The notes: a model not told the origin generated them from the sequence alone. A DNA stretch of 64,000 nucleotides from Pectobacterium carotovorum (GCA_016415585.1 CP066552.1:1860001-1924000); one strand, 5' to 3'. Positions 10,164 through 19,576 are shown, counted from the stretch's first letter. Program-made: numbers and translations.

Positions 10164-10476
10164 CTTTATGGAAGTGATAGTTTGTCACCGATGAACGTCA
10201 CCAGATTGATTGGTAAATGGATGAGATAATGGCATCTATGTTTATGCCATTATCATCTAAAAGATGATTTTCAAACGCATTGCCGAGTGAGTGGAAGTTG
10301 GCTGCGGGTATTATAGAAAGAGAATGCAGCATTGTTATTTTGGTCAGGCGTACTAAACCAAATCTGAACATTTTCTTTTTATATCATCAATATGGGTGAA
10401 TTTTCAGCGCTTTGGTAGCTGCGAGTCAAGGGCGGTAGCGTTGATTGCGAATAATCTATAAGCGGAAGATGGTGAA
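10164..10476. other. Intergenic region before the aminotransferase gene
   Basis: This gap of about 310 bases is AT-rich and has no open frame that I can support. It may hold a promoter for the sugar biosynthesis genes, but no convincing -35/-10 or sigma-28 element was found. Confidence 0.4.
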
Positions 10477-11589
10477 ATGAAAAAACCAGTGTATGTAACA
10501 AGCCCGTTATTACCGCCTTTGGATGAGTTTACGCCTTATCTTGAAGAGATATGGGAAAATAAGTGGCTAACTAATAATGGCACCTTCCATCAGCGTTTAG
10601 AGCAAGCTTTGGCGGAGTATCTGGGTGTTCCGTACCTTAGTTTGTTTTCCAATGGCACGCTGGCATTATTAACTGCTTTGCAAACGTTACGTATCACTGG
10701 TGAGGTAATTACTACACCTTACTCATTTGTGGCGACATCTCATACATTATTATGGAATGGATTAAAACCAGTATTTGTTGATATAGATCCCGTCACATGT
10801 AATCTTGATCCCTCGAAATTAGAACATGCTATTACGCCAGCAACATCTGCCATTCTACCAGTGCATTGTTATGGATTGCCTGCGGATGTTGACCGAATTC
10901 AAAATATAGCTGATATATATGGCTTAAAAGTGATCTATGATGCGGCTCATGCTTTTGGTGTTAAAAAGAATGATGTCAGCATACTAAACCATGGTGATCT
11001 TTCTATTCTTAGTTTTCATGCAACGAAAGTATTTAGCACTATTGAAGGTGGTGCGATTATTTCTCAAGATGAAAAAACGAAAAAAAGAATCGATTATCTT
11101 AAGAACTTTGGTTTTGTTGATGAAGTAACAGTTGTTGCCCCTGGAATTAATGCAAAAATGAATGAGGTTCAGGCAGCATTTGGATTGCTTCAACTGAAAC
11201 ATATTGATTCAGCATTAAACCAGCGTAAAAATATCTATTCAAGATATTGTGATCTTTTGAAAGATATATCAGGAATTAAGGTGTTGAGTATTCCTGATAA
11301 TGTGACTTGGAATTATGCCTATTTCCCTATTTTCTTCTCTGATACTTTCCCTAAGAAAAGAGACGAAGTTTACGATATTCTGAGGGAAAACAATATATAT
11401 GCTCGCCGATATTTTTATCCTCTGATTAGCACATTCCCTATGTATCGAGGGTTAGACTCAGCTAAAGAAGATGGACTGCCAACAGCATCTCATATCGCGG
11501 ACAATGTACTCTGTCTTCCAATCTACCCTGATTTGTCAGATGAAAGTATATTGGATGTTGTTAGATGTATTTCTGACTGTGTAAATTGA
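10477..11589 (+). CDS. DegT/DnrJ/EryC1 sugar aminotransferase, VioA-like
   Basis: A PLP-dependent nucleotide-sugar aminotransferase of 370 residues. It shows family features: NGTLALLTALQTL near residue 59, the AAHAFG segment, and the SFHATKVFSTIEGG motif carrying the Schiff-base lysine (about residue 187). Family members aminate a 4-keto-6-deoxyhexose. In Pseudomonas syringae VioA makes dTDP-viosamine for flagellin glycosylation. The location between an OGT-like transferase and acyl/methyl transferases supports that role here. The rmlA/rmlB-type genes for the precursor are not in this window. The exact sugar is inference. Confidence 0.8.
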   Translation: MKKPVYVTSPLLPPLDEFTPYLEEIWENKWLTNNGTFHQRLEQALAEYLGVPYLSLFSNGTLALLTALQTLRITGEVITTPYSFVATSHTLLWNGLKPVFVDIDPVTCNLDPSKLEHAITPATSAILPVHCYGLPADVDRIQNIADIYGLKVIYDAAHAFGVKKNDVSILNHGDLSILSFHATKVFSTIEGGAIISQDEKTKKRIDYLKNFGFVDEVTVVAPGINAKMNEVQAAFGLLQLKHIDSALNQRKNIYSRYCDLLKDISGIKVLSIPDNVTWNYAYFPIFFSDTFPKKRDEVYDILRENNIYARRYFYPLISTFPMYRGLDSAKEDGLPTASHIADNVLCLPIYPDLSDESILDVVRCISDCVN

Positions 11590-11698
11590 AAAATATTTTT
11601 AGGCAGAAGGAAATAATAGCATGAGTTATTGTTTTCAATAAAATATGATGATGCGGTATCTATATTAGTTAGCATTTTAGTTTTATCAGGAGATAGCG

Positions 11699-12400
11699 TT
11701 GATAAAATATGCGGTAATGCAACCTTATTTCTTTCCTTACATTGGCTATTTTCAGTTGATGGCCGAAGTAGACGTTTTTGTGGTTTACGATAATATAAAA
11801 TATACTAAAAAGGGATGGATAAATCGAAACCGCATTTTATTAAATGGGAAAGATAGTACATTTAGCTTACCATTGAAGAAAGATTCAGATTTTTTAGATG
11901 TTAAAGATAGAGTGTTATCAGAGACATTTAATAGAGATGATTTAATCAACAAGATTCGTGGGGCTTATCGGCGCGCACCTTACTTTAAAAATGTTTTTCC
12001 ATTGCTGGAGAATATAATAAATTATCGTGATGATAATTTGTTTAACTATATATTGTATTCCTTGGAAAGTATTAAGGGATATCTTGGTTTGACATGTGAT
12101 ATAAAAGTATCATCTTCTATTAACATCGATCATTCACTAAAGTCTCAAGACAAAGTACTTGCCTTCGGGAATGCCCTTGGTGCGAAATCGTATAGTAATC
12201 CACCAGGTGGTATTTCGCTGTACTCCCAAGAGGCCTTTTCTTTGCATGGAATGACTCTGAATTTTATCCAGCCAAATAACATTGTTTATAAACAATTTGA
12301 TGAACCTTTTGTGGCTTGGTTATCAATCATTGATGTCATGATGTTTAATTCCAGTGATGAGGTACTGCACCTTATTACTAATGAGTATGAGTTGATATGA
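11699..12400 (+). CDS. WbqC-family protein
   Basis: A 233-residue protein beginning MIKYAVMQPYFFPYIGYFQLM, the hallmark N-terminus of the WbqC family found in O-antigen and flagellar sugar clusters. The biochemical role is not established; some family members lie next to aminosugar acylation genes. The start is a TTG at 11699 with CAGGAGA about seven bases upstream, and it yields the family N-terminus without extension. It overlaps the next gene by four bases (ATGA). Base composition is AT-rich, consistent with transfer. Confidence 0.78.
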   Translation: MIKYAVMQPYFFPYIGYFQLMAEVDVFVVYDNIKYTKKGWINRNRILLNGKDSTFSLPLKKDSDFLDVKDRVLSETFNRDDLINKIRGAYRRAPYFKNVFPLLENIINYRDDNLFNYILYSLESIKGYLGLTCDIKVSSSINIDHSLKSQDKVLAFGNALGAKSYSNPPGGISLYSQEAFSLHGMTLNFIQPNNIVYKQFDEPFVAWLSIIDVMMFNSSDEVLHLITNEYELI

Positions 12401-13362
12401 GTATTTTTAAGTGGAAAAAGTTAGGCAAGGTGTTTACCCCGCAAGATGTTAATGATCGGCTTTGGCTTAAAGAATTCGCACAAGCACCTGCAACTCTTAT
12501 TTTTGATGACTTTGTTCGGGTTTATTTCTCTTGTCGCCCACCTGCTGATGAACAGGGCATGTATGTTAGCTATTCAGCTTGGGTTGATCTAGATCGTAAT
12601 GATCTATTCAAGGTATTACGTGTTTCTGAAACCCCTATTTTACCGCTAGGGCAATCAGGTGAGTTTGACGAATTTGGTACCTATCCCGTGTCCGTCGTTC
12701 GCGATGAAAATATTTTTCGTGCATATTATGCTGGATGGACCCGATGTGAATCAGTCCCTTTCAATGTTGCTATTGGCATGGCCACTAGTGATGATGGGGA
12801 CGTATTCCGCAAGGCTGGACCAGGACCCATTATTAGCTACTCTCCTGAAGAACCCTTTGTTATGAGTGGGCCAAAAATTCGCCGTTTTAATGGTGAATGG
12901 CAACTATTCTACATTGCCGGTCGTAGATGGAAGCTCGTTGATGGTCGAGCAGAGCCTGTTTATAAAATCCGCATGGCGGTATCGAGTGATGGAATAAATT
13001 GGCGGAAGATAAATAAAGACTTAATAAGCAGTCGAATTGAAGAAGATGAAGCGCAGGCGAGCCCGGATGTGTTTTATGCGAACGGTAAGTACCATATGTT
13101 TTTTTGCTACCGCTATAGCGAAAATTATCGAGGGAAAAAACATGGGTACCGTATTGGATATGCGTGGAGTTCCGATCTTATTGACTGGCACCGTGATGAT
13201 GAAAAGGCAGGAATTGATGTGTCTGAAACTGGATGGGACTCGGAAATGATCAGTTATCCCCATGTGTTTGAGCTTGATGGTAAAGTCTATATGGCATATT
13301 TAGGCGATCAAGTTGGGCGCTATGGTTTTGGTTTGGCACAGTTGGAAGGAGAATTGCGCTAA
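12397..13362 (+). CDS. Beta-propeller glycosidase-like protein, copy 1
   Basis: A 321-residue protein with repeated aromatic/acidic blade motifs (FDDFVRVYFSCR, RAYYAGWTRCE, WQLFYIAGRRW, YHMFFCYRYS, YPHVFELDGKVYMAYLG) like five-bladed propellers of the GH43/GH32/GH130 type. It has no signal peptide, so it should act in the cytoplasm on an activated or lipid-linked sugar rather than on polymers. The next gene is a clear paralogue. The ATG overlaps the WbqC gene by four bases and its stop overlaps the start of copy 2. Substrate is unknown; the fold assignment is inference from motif spacing. Confidence 0.6.
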   Translation: MSIFKWKKLGKVFTPQDVNDRLWLKEFAQAPATLIFDDFVRVYFSCRPPADEQGMYVSYSAWVDLDRNDLFKVLRVSETPILPLGQSGEFDEFGTYPVSVVRDENIFRAYYAGWTRCESVPFNVAIGMATSDDGDVFRKAGPGPIISYSPEEPFVMSGPKIRRFNGEWQLFYIAGRRWKLVDGRAEPVYKIRMAVSSDGINWRKINKDLISSRIEEDEAQASPDVFYANGKYHMFFCYRYSENYRGKKHGYRIGYAWSSDLIDWHRDDEKAGIDVSETGWDSEMISYPHVFELDGKVYMAYLGDQVGRYGFGLAQLEGELR

Positions 13363-14330
13363 TGCTGACATGGCGTAAACATGGGCTCATCTACTCACCT
13401 CAGGCGCATCCACCCTTAATTGGTGGGGCAGGGTATGCCCAATCTCCCCAAGCCTTAGTATTTGATGACTTTGTTCGTATCTATTTTTCTACTCGCGAAT
13501 TGGATGAGAGAAATAATAAATTCATCAGCCGAGTTTGCTATGTAGATATGGATAAAAATCTGCAGGAAGTCCTTAACGTCAGCCCGGAACCTGTCATTGC
13601 CCACGCTGAATTAGGCACGTTTGATGAACATGGTATCTTCCCTTTTAACGTCTTGCGCCACAATGGTGCTGTGATGGCTTGGACTACAGGGTGGAATCGC
13701 CGGGTTTCTGTTTCCGTGGATACGTCAATAGGCTTGGCAATTAGCCGTGATGGCGGCAATACGTTTCAACGGCATGCGACTGGCCCTGTGATGTCGGCCT
13801 CCTTACACGAACCTTATTTGGTCGGGGACGCTTTTGTTCTGCATATCGAAGGGCGCTTCCATATGTGGTACATCTACGGTGTGGGTTGGAAAAAGCAACA
13901 GTCGGATTCTCCACCAGACCGTATTTATAAAATTGCACATGCTGTTTCTGATGATGGCATCGACTGGGTGCGAGAGAGTAAGCCTATTATTGCCGATCGG
14001 CTCGGTGATGATGAATGTCAGGCGCTGCCTACGGTGATCAAGATTGGCAATCGCTATCATATGATTTTTTGTTATCGCGAATGTTTTGATTTCCGCTTAG
14101 GTGCCGGGCGTGGATATCGTCTTGGTTATGCCTGGTCAGATGATCTTATTACATGGCATAGAGATGATACTCAGGTGCCTGCCATTTCGGAATCGGGTGA
14201 GTGGGATAGTGAAATGCAATGTTATCCGCACCTTTTCCGATGTGATGAGAAGGTATACTTGCTCTATAACGGTAACGCATTCGGAAAAGAAGGCTTCGGT
14301 TTGGCTGAGTTGACCGCATGCAGCGAATGA
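13362..14330 (+). CDS. Beta-propeller glycosidase-like protein, copy 2
   Basis: A 322-residue paralogue of the preceding protein. The two share FDDFVRIYFS, a GTFDEHG/GEFDEFG segment, IGLAISRDGG versus IGMATSDDGD, DDECQALP versus EDEAQASP, and WDSEMQCYPH versus WDSEMISYPH near the C-terminus. Its start overlaps the previous stop by one base. No export signal is seen. The kept acidic residues (FDE near residue 85, DDE near 210, WDSEM near 280) suggest a preserved active site in both copies. Function in flagellin sugar modification is inferred only from position. Confidence 0.6.
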   Translation: MLTWRKHGLIYSPQAHPPLIGGAGYAQSPQALVFDDFVRIYFSTRELDERNNKFISRVCYVDMDKNLQEVLNVSPEPVIAHAELGTFDEHGIFPFNVLRHNGAVMAWTTGWNRRVSVSVDTSIGLAISRDGGNTFQRHATGPVMSASLHEPYLVGDAFVLHIEGRFHMWYIYGVGWKKQQSDSPPDRIYKIAHAVSDDGIDWVRESKPIIADRLGDDECQALPTVIKIGNRYHMIFCYRECFDFRLGAGRGYRLGYAWSDDLITWHRDDTQVPAISESGEWDSEMQCYPHLFRCDEKVYLLYNGNAFGKEGFGLAELTACSE

Positions 14331-14770
14331 TTATACGTCAGAATAGCGCCACGGCGGAGGATATCGCATCGCATCTGCGTGCCTGCGATGATGAATTTGT
14401 CCGTTCGCTTGAGCACCGAGTTGAAATAGCGGCCTATGCAGATAAAATCGCTCGTCTTGCCCATTGTATTGAAGGATGGAGAGACGAACATTTGGTCGGC
14501 CTTGTTGCTGCATATTTTAATGTGCAAACAAGGATAGCATTTATTACTAATGTTTCGGTATTAGCGGAAGCCCAGGGAGTAGGTTCTGGCGGTATTCTGT
14601 TGGAACAATGTATAGCAAAAATGCAAATTTTAGGTGCGATAGAAATACGCTTGGAAGTTGAAGAAAGTAATCAGGTCGCCAGATGCTTTTATCAAAAACA
14701 CGCTTTTATTCAGTCAGGAATTAGCGGCAATATCCTGCAAATGATCCGACATTGTGAGACGAGAACATGA
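14327..14770 (+). CDS. GNAT-family N-acetyltransferase
   Basis: A 147-residue acetyltransferase-like protein: FITNVSVLAEAQGVGSGGILLEQCI contains the acetyl-CoA binding Q/R-x-x-G-x-G/A-like motif, and EVEESNQVARCFYQKHAF is the usual GNAT C-terminal segment. It may N-acylate the 4-amino group made by the aminotransferase. An ATG at 14327 overlaps the previous stop as ATGA; an in-frame ATG nine bases upstream is the alternative. Its stop overlaps the next gene's start as ATGA, so the island genes from 12397 to 15507 form a tightly coupled operon. Confidence 0.75.
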   Translation: MIIRQNSATAEDIASHLRACDDEFVRSLEHRVEIAAYADKIARLAHCIEGWRDEHLVGLVAAYFNVQTRIAFITNVSVLAEAQGVGSGGILLEQCIAKMQILGAIEIRLEVEESNQVARCFYQKHAFIQSGISGNILQMIRHCETRT

Positions 14771-15507
14771 CAATCAACAGAAATTATGATCAAGAAATTA
14801 AGGATACAGCAGACCATAAGTACGCCTATAGTTTTGACTTTGATGTGATGCATCCTTTTATGGTACGTGCATTTACCCCTTTCTTTCGTCCAGGAAGTTT
14901 ACTGGAACTAGGAAGCTTTAAAGGTGATTTCACTTCACGACTACAGGAAAATTTCAGCGATATCACATGCGTTGAAGCTTCCGAAGAAGCTATTTCACAT
15001 GCTCAAGGCCGTTTAAAAGACGGAATAACTTATATTCACTCACGCTTTGAAGATGTTCAGTTACCTCGTCGTTACGATAATATTGTATTGACGCACGTGC
15101 TTGAGCATATTGATGACCCCATCGCTCTGCTTAAGCGTATTAATGACGAATGGTTAGCTGAAGGAGGACGTTTATTCCTCGTTTGTCCTAATGCTAATGC
15201 GGCTTCCCGCCAAATAGCCGTGAAAATGGGGATTATTTCCCATAATTCGGCGGTGACTGAAGCAGAATTTGAGCATGGACATCGTTGTACCTATGCACTG
15301 GATACACTTGAGCGCGATGCAAGCCTTGCTGGATTACACGTTGCCTACCGTTCAGGTATATTCTTTAAAGCCTTGGCGAATTTTCAATGGGATAAATTAT
15401 TGCAAACTGATATTATATCAGATGAGTATTTAGACGGCTGCTATCAACTTGGTCAGCAATATCCTGATCTTTGCTCGAGTATATTTTTGCTGTGTGAGAG
15501 AAAATAA
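14767..15507 (+). CDS. Class I SAM-dependent methyltransferase
   Basis: A 246-residue methyltransferase with motif I LLELGSFKGDF (about residue 40), an acidic residue after strand 2 (CVEASEE) and the post-motif VLTHVLEHIDDP. It resembles small-molecule or sugar O/N-methyltransferases in polysaccharide clusters. It is a second methyltransferase beside the one fused to the OGT-like protein, so the glycan may carry methyl groups. Coupled to the GNAT gene by ATGA overlap. Confidence 0.78.
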   Translation: MTINRNYDQEIKDTADHKYAYSFDFDVMHPFMVRAFTPFFRPGSLLELGSFKGDFTSRLQENFSDITCVEASEEAISHAQGRLKDGITYIHSRFEDVQLPRRYDNIVLTHVLEHIDDPIALLKRINDEWLAEGGRLFLVCPNANAASRQIAVKMGIISHNSAVTEAEFEHGHRCTYALDTLERDASLAGLHVAYRSGIFFKALANFQWDKLLQTDIISDEYLDGCYQLGQQYPDLCSSIFLLCERK

Positions 15508-15576
15508 TTAGTATTTAACTTTTATATTTTTTTAAAAATTAAACTCGTTAAGTAACTAAAGAAAAAAAAGAGAGTT

Positions 15577-16995
15577 ATGCAAAACTACATTCGTGCAAAA
15601 GCTGCGCATCAATTTTATCGGGATGTATTTACAAGAGATCTTGAACTCGGTAATACTGGTAATATTCCATTGGGAATAATTGATAGTGTGATTAAAGAAT
15701 TTAATTGCGATGCGTTATTTGTTGCCAGAGAGTTAAGTTCATATGATAGTGGTCTGCCACCAGATAGTGATAATGCATTAAAACAACTACTTGTGACAAT
15801 TTCTCATGCTAATTTGAACTTTGATGAAAAATGGGGTGGCTATCAGAAAAAAATGCCTGATGAATATGTTTCAGGTATTCGTAATTCATTGGTTGGGATA
15901 TTGAAATTAAATCCAAATATAGAATATCTTGTTATAGCAATTCAAATTTTATTTAGGATTGGTGATGTTGATTCATCGGTTGCTTTAATAAATAATAACT
16001 TTTCTTCATTAAAAAATTCTCCCGCAGCCTTCAGAATATTGTTGATGATTTGCATCATCGAAGAAGACTATGAACTTGCATTACCTTTAGTAAGAGAAAT
16101 GACATCTAGTCAGCATTTGATAGGTGAAGATTTAATGACCTTATTAATGGTGGTCTGTACAATTTACAGGCTTGGTGGGTATCCTGATTCTTATATTAAT
16201 TTCTCTTCGCTTTTAGATAATAAAGTTTTCTCTGTTCCTAGTGATAACTATGATTGGATAATAAGAAAAAACCACCAGAACAAAAAAACGACTATCATTA
16301 TAGCTTGTGATGTTAAATATTACTATGAGCATACTATTCCTGCATTGTATTCAATATATGAAACAAATAAGGAACGTTTTAATGTTCATGTTCACGTTTA
16401 CAATATTGATGAAGAGACATCTTTCGATATTAAAAGAAAAAATGAACAACTCCCTGAGTTAAATATTTCTTGCACATCGGAAAATTTTTCTAGCCCTTCA
16501 GGCATGATTATCCAATATACATTAAGGCGTTTTGTTTTTGCTGACTACGCTTTAAATGCATTAGATACACCCGTGTTAATTTTAGATGCTGACTGTTTGT
16601 TAAGAAAGGATTGGCTATCATCAATTCATGTAGAAGAATTTGACTTGATGTTAACTACCACTGAAAACACTCCTTTTTGGGAGAATGTGTCGGCAGGTTT
16701 TGTTTATTTAGGTGGTGGGCGTACGTCAAAAGACTATATTAATAGAGTTGCATCATTTATTCATACTAACTTGGTGAGCAACAATAATGTGTGGTTTTTA
16801 GATCAAGTTGCGCTTTCTGCTGCTCTTGATTATGTAAAAGATAAAAGTGATGTCTTCAGGATTAATTCATCATTCGTCTGTGACATTAGCCATACCGATT
16901 ATTCATTTATGTGGGTGGTGACAACGATGAAAAACGTTGAAGGAAAATACTCTTCATATAAAAATTATCTTATTGATAAATATACTGTTAATTGA
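15577..16995 (+). CDS. Putative glycosyltransferase with GT-A-like domain
   Basis: A 472-residue protein. The N-terminal half is helical, possibly TPR-like. The C-terminal half starts near residue 243 with TTIIIACDVKYYYEHTIPAL and contains LILDADCLL near residue 337, a DxD-type metal/nucleotide-sugar motif as in GT-A (GT8-like) enzymes. It is clearly more AT-rich than the flagellar genes, a sign of horizontal origin. GAG lies a few bases before the ATG. It probably adds a further sugar to the flagellin glycan; acceptor and donor are unknown. Confidence 0.6.
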   Translation: MQNYIRAKAAHQFYRDVFTRDLELGNTGNIPLGIIDSVIKEFNCDALFVARELSSYDSGLPPDSDNALKQLLVTISHANLNFDEKWGGYQKKMPDEYVSGIRNSLVGILKLNPNIEYLVIAIQILFRIGDVDSSVALINNNFSSLKNSPAAFRILLMICIIEEDYELALPLVREMTSSQHLIGEDLMTLLMVVCTIYRLGGYPDSYINFSSLLDNKVFSVPSDNYDWIIRKNHQNKKTTIIIACDVKYYYEHTIPALYSIYETNKERFNVHVHVYNIDEETSFDIKRKNEQLPELNISCTSENFSSPSGMIIQYTLRRFVFADYALNALDTPVLILDADCLLRKDWLSSIHVEEFDLMLTTTENTPFWENVSAGFVYLGGGRTSKDYINRVASFIHTNLVSNNNVWFLDQVALSAALDYVKDKSDVFRINSSFVCDISHTDYSFMWVVTTMKNVEGKYSSYKNYLIDKYTVN

Positions 16996-17603
16996 TAATT
17001 TTCAGAAATCTTGTGTCGTTCCAGTAATATAAAACAGGAATGACACATTCCATCTTTAAACGTAGACAAAACGCTTAATTTCCTTAGTGTGGCCTGATTC
17101 TGGCAAGTAGGTAACATATTGATTAATTATGATTTCCTGCAATGAACGACAGTGTTGTTCCATCCGAAAACGTTAAGCTGTACATTATTTATCAGGCTCC
17201 TCTAAAATTATTATCAGTGTGATTGGCTTATGGTGAAAATATTTTGGTATTTGTAGGGCGATACTACTATCGGCTCCAGATAAAGTATAAGCGCTAGATA
17301 AAGTTTAGAGTTGCTGTACTCAGACTGACCACAAAGCAGCATTCCCTTTCTATAAAACGGCCTTTCCTCTGCCAGAGGTCTGCGCTAGCATCATCTCCCT
17401 ACAAAAGAGAGACACATCACAGATCTTGTGTCGCATTGCACCCTCTGTACGGGCCATTTGTGTTTCTCTCCGCAGACTCCTTACTCAATCCTGCCATACA
17501 TGGCATGAATAACCCTCCTTTTTTGACGCTATTCAGACGATTGGCTACCCTACCTAAAAGCATAATAGTGTCGATAACACTATCATCGTAGGTATTTGTC
17601 ACT
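16996..17603. other. Long intergenic region upstream of fliA
   Basis: About 600 bases between the glycosylation island and fliA. It holds a hairpin at 17012-17047 and, near 17555-17577, a TAAA and a GTCGATAA separated by only 11 bases. That spacing is wrong for FliA (15 expected), so I do not call it a sigma-28 promoter. The class II promoter of fliA should lie here. No gene is supported. Confidence 0.5.
17012..17047 (+). terminator. Hairpin after the glycosyltransferase gene
   Basis: An 11-bp inverted repeat (TGTGTCGTTCC / GGAATGACACA, one G-T pair) lies about 15 bases beyond the 16995 stop. There is no T tract, so it is a possible but weak terminator at the end of the modification operon. 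Confidence 0.4.
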
Positions 17604-18326
17604 GTGAGCGATTTGTATACCGCCGAAGGCACAATGGATAAAAATTCCCTTTGGAAGCGCTATGTACCATTAGTGCGCCATGAAGCCTTGCGTTTACAGG
17701 TTCGTCTCCCCGCGAGTGTTGAACTTGACGATCTGCTACAGGCTGGTGGTATCGGCTTGTTAAGCGCAGTTGAACGTTATGATTCGTTACAAGGTACGGC
17801 GTTTACCACCTATGCCGTCCAACGAATTCGTGGTTCGATGCTGGATGAATTACGCAGTCGTGACTGGGCTCCACGCAGTGTACGGCGTAATGCGCGGGAA
17901 GTGGCACAAGCAATGCAACAGGCTGAACAGCAGCTCGGTCGTACTCCAACGGAGCAGGAAGTTGCGCAGACCCTGAATATCACGCTTGAAGATTATCGTC
18001 AGATATTGCTGGATACGAATAACAGCCAGCTTTTCTCTTATGATGAATGGCGTGAAGAACATGGTGACAGCGCAGAGGCGTTACTGGAAGGCAATGAAGA
18101 TGCGAACCCATTGCATCAACTGATGGAAGGCAATTTGCGCCATCGTGTAATGGATGCGATTGAAAGCCTGCCAGAGCGTGAGAAGTTGGTGTTGACGCTT
18201 TATTATCAGGAAGAGTTGAACCTGAAAGAGATCGGTGCCGTTCTTGAAGTCGGAGAGTCGAGAGTCAGTCAGTTGCATAGCCAGGCGATAAAGCGCCTGC
18301 GCGTGAAATTAATGAACGATGTTTAA
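17604..18326 (+). CDS. fliA: Flagellar sigma factor FliA (sigma-28)
   Basis: FliA directs RNA polymerase to late flagellar genes such as fliC and fliD and is held inactive by FlgM until hook completion. The 240-residue product starts with a GTG, like E. coli fliA, as MSDLYTAEGTMDKNSLWKRY. It contains the region 2 core (LDDLLQAGGIGLLSAVERYD) and region 4 helix-turn-helix (LKEIGAVLEVGESRVSQLHSQA). It is followed by fliZ in the usual order, but separated from fliC by the glycosylation island. Confidence 0.96.
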   Translation: MSDLYTAEGTMDKNSLWKRYVPLVRHEALRLQVRLPASVELDDLLQAGGIGLLSAVERYDSLQGTAFTTYAVQRIRGSMLDELRSRDWAPRSVRRNAREVAQAMQQAEQQLGRTPTEQEVAQTLNITLEDYRQILLDTNNSQLFSYDEWREEHGDSAEALLEGNEDANPLHQLMEGNLRHRVMDAIESLPEREKLVLTLYYQEELNLKEIGAVLEVGESRVSQLHSQAIKRLRVKLMNDV

Positions 18327-18511
18327 TTGCGCTGCGTAGGAATACTGTTATCAAATATATCTTCAGTCACTGAAGCAGCAGGGCCATGAAAAATTTTGAA
18401 TATTGATGTGCGTCTTGCATCAGTATTTACATGATTAATGTCACCTGTTTTTAGCACACCAGGCTCTCTGGCGTAATGAACGATGCTATCGCTTCACATT
18501 GAGGTTATATA

Positions 18512-19045
18512 TTGTCACGGAATGGATTCATGCACCCATCAATTCGGAAGAAACAGCTCCTAAGCCGTTATCTGAAAGACTTCAAACACAGACAAACTAA
18601 CTGTTCCCAGTGTGATAAAGAGCTCGACCGCGTTTCACTGGTATTTCGCAATCAGCTTATCAATAAAAAATCGATCGGCAGTATAGACAGGCTTATCGAC
18701 GACGACATATGGTCTGGTCTGCAACAGGAATTAATCCCACTTTGCCGCTTTTGTAGCGAAATATTATGCAATACCACTGCTAGCTATTTCGATATTAAAG
18801 CGTTCACACAGTATCTGATTGAGCAGACTGAAGTCCGCCATAGCACGATGCGCGAGTATGTCATTCGTCTGCGGCGCTTAGATGAGCTGCTTGCCGCCAA
18901 TAATTATCCCGCAGAAACGTTTTCCCGTCATCGCGATGGGGTACAGCAGCGCGTATGTGATTACCTTCCCGGTATTGAGCAAAATATCTACCGCAGCGCC
19001 TTACGAAAATACGATCAATATCTGGACTGGCAGCGGCATTTCTAA
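18512..19045 (+). CDS. fliZ: Flagellar regulator FliZ
   Basis: FliZ is a core-binding-like DNA-binding protein that in Salmonella and E. coli promotes FlhDC activity and represses RpoS-dependent or virulence promoters. The 177-residue product has LSRYLKDFKH near the N-terminus and the EQTEVRHSTMREYVIRLRRL recognition segment (about residues 108-127), plus conserved Cys pairs. The TTG at 18512 has GAGG eight bases upstream; an ATG at 18530 is an alternative start. fliZ follows fliA by about 185 bases. Confidence 0.9.
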   Translation: MSRNGFMHPSIRKKQLLSRYLKDFKHRQTNCSQCDKELDRVSLVFRNQLINKKSIGSIDRLIDDDIWSGLQQELIPLCRFCSEILCNTTASYFDIKAFTQYLIEQTEVRHSTMREYVIRLRRLDELLAANNYPAETFSRHRDGVQQRVCDYLPGIEQNIYRSALRKYDQYLDWQRHF

Positions 19046-19576
19046 CGTGCATCATGCGTCGTTCTCAGGCTGACATTGCCAAACCATGGGATACTGACTA
19101 TACGTAGATGTTATGACAGTGTAAAAAATGCTTGCATTGCAGAGGCAAATTATTGCACTGTCATACTACTGAAATCATTCGGCACTAATTTTTAGGCAAT
19201 GGTTAGCGGTAGTTCTACGATGCGATCAATCATTATTCAGTGGAATAGTTGTTGTCACAGTGAGGAACGCGAATGGTAATGTCCTTTTTTGGGCTTTATA
19301 GTCGATGTCAAGATTCTACGCTGCTGACTCGCCGATGCGAGGGACTTTCCTCCCACTTATTTTCAACACTACGCCATTCTCTTGTTCCCCAAAATTTCCG
19401 TTTATTTTCCTTTTCTATCCATGAACGCTCGGTCCGTTTTTCACTCGGCTCGTGGATGAATCATGCGTATTCTCCGTCCGCTATTGGCTTAATAAGGAAG
19501 CCTAACCTCGTTAGTGAGTTAAACGTCACGCGCTGTAGAACAGTGCGGTAAGTGAAACAAACTGTAAGGTGCCACT
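19046..19576. other. Region between fliZ and phoH with long phoH leader
   Basis: About 530 bases. It contains a 10-bp inverted repeat TATGACAGTG (19112-19121) / CACTGTCATA (19156-19165), a Pho box at 19158-19175, and a 92-codon frame at 19273-19551 preceded by GAGGA. The frame has no recognisable similarity and is Ser/Arg-rich, so I leave it as a possible leader rather than a gene. Confidence 0.5.
19158..19175 (+). promoter_or_regulatory. Predicted Pho box upstream of phoH
   Basis: CTGTCAT, ACTA, CTGAAAT. This matches the PhoB 18-mer (two seven-base direct repeats separated by four bases) at 13 of 14 repeat positions. E. coli phoH is PhoB-regulated, which fits. The distance to the phoH start (about 400 bases) is unusually long. 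Confidence 0.6.

Noticed and set aside
17555..17577. Possible sigma-28 promoter of fliA
   Set aside because: TAAA and GTCGATAA are only 11 bases apart; the FliA consensus needs 15.
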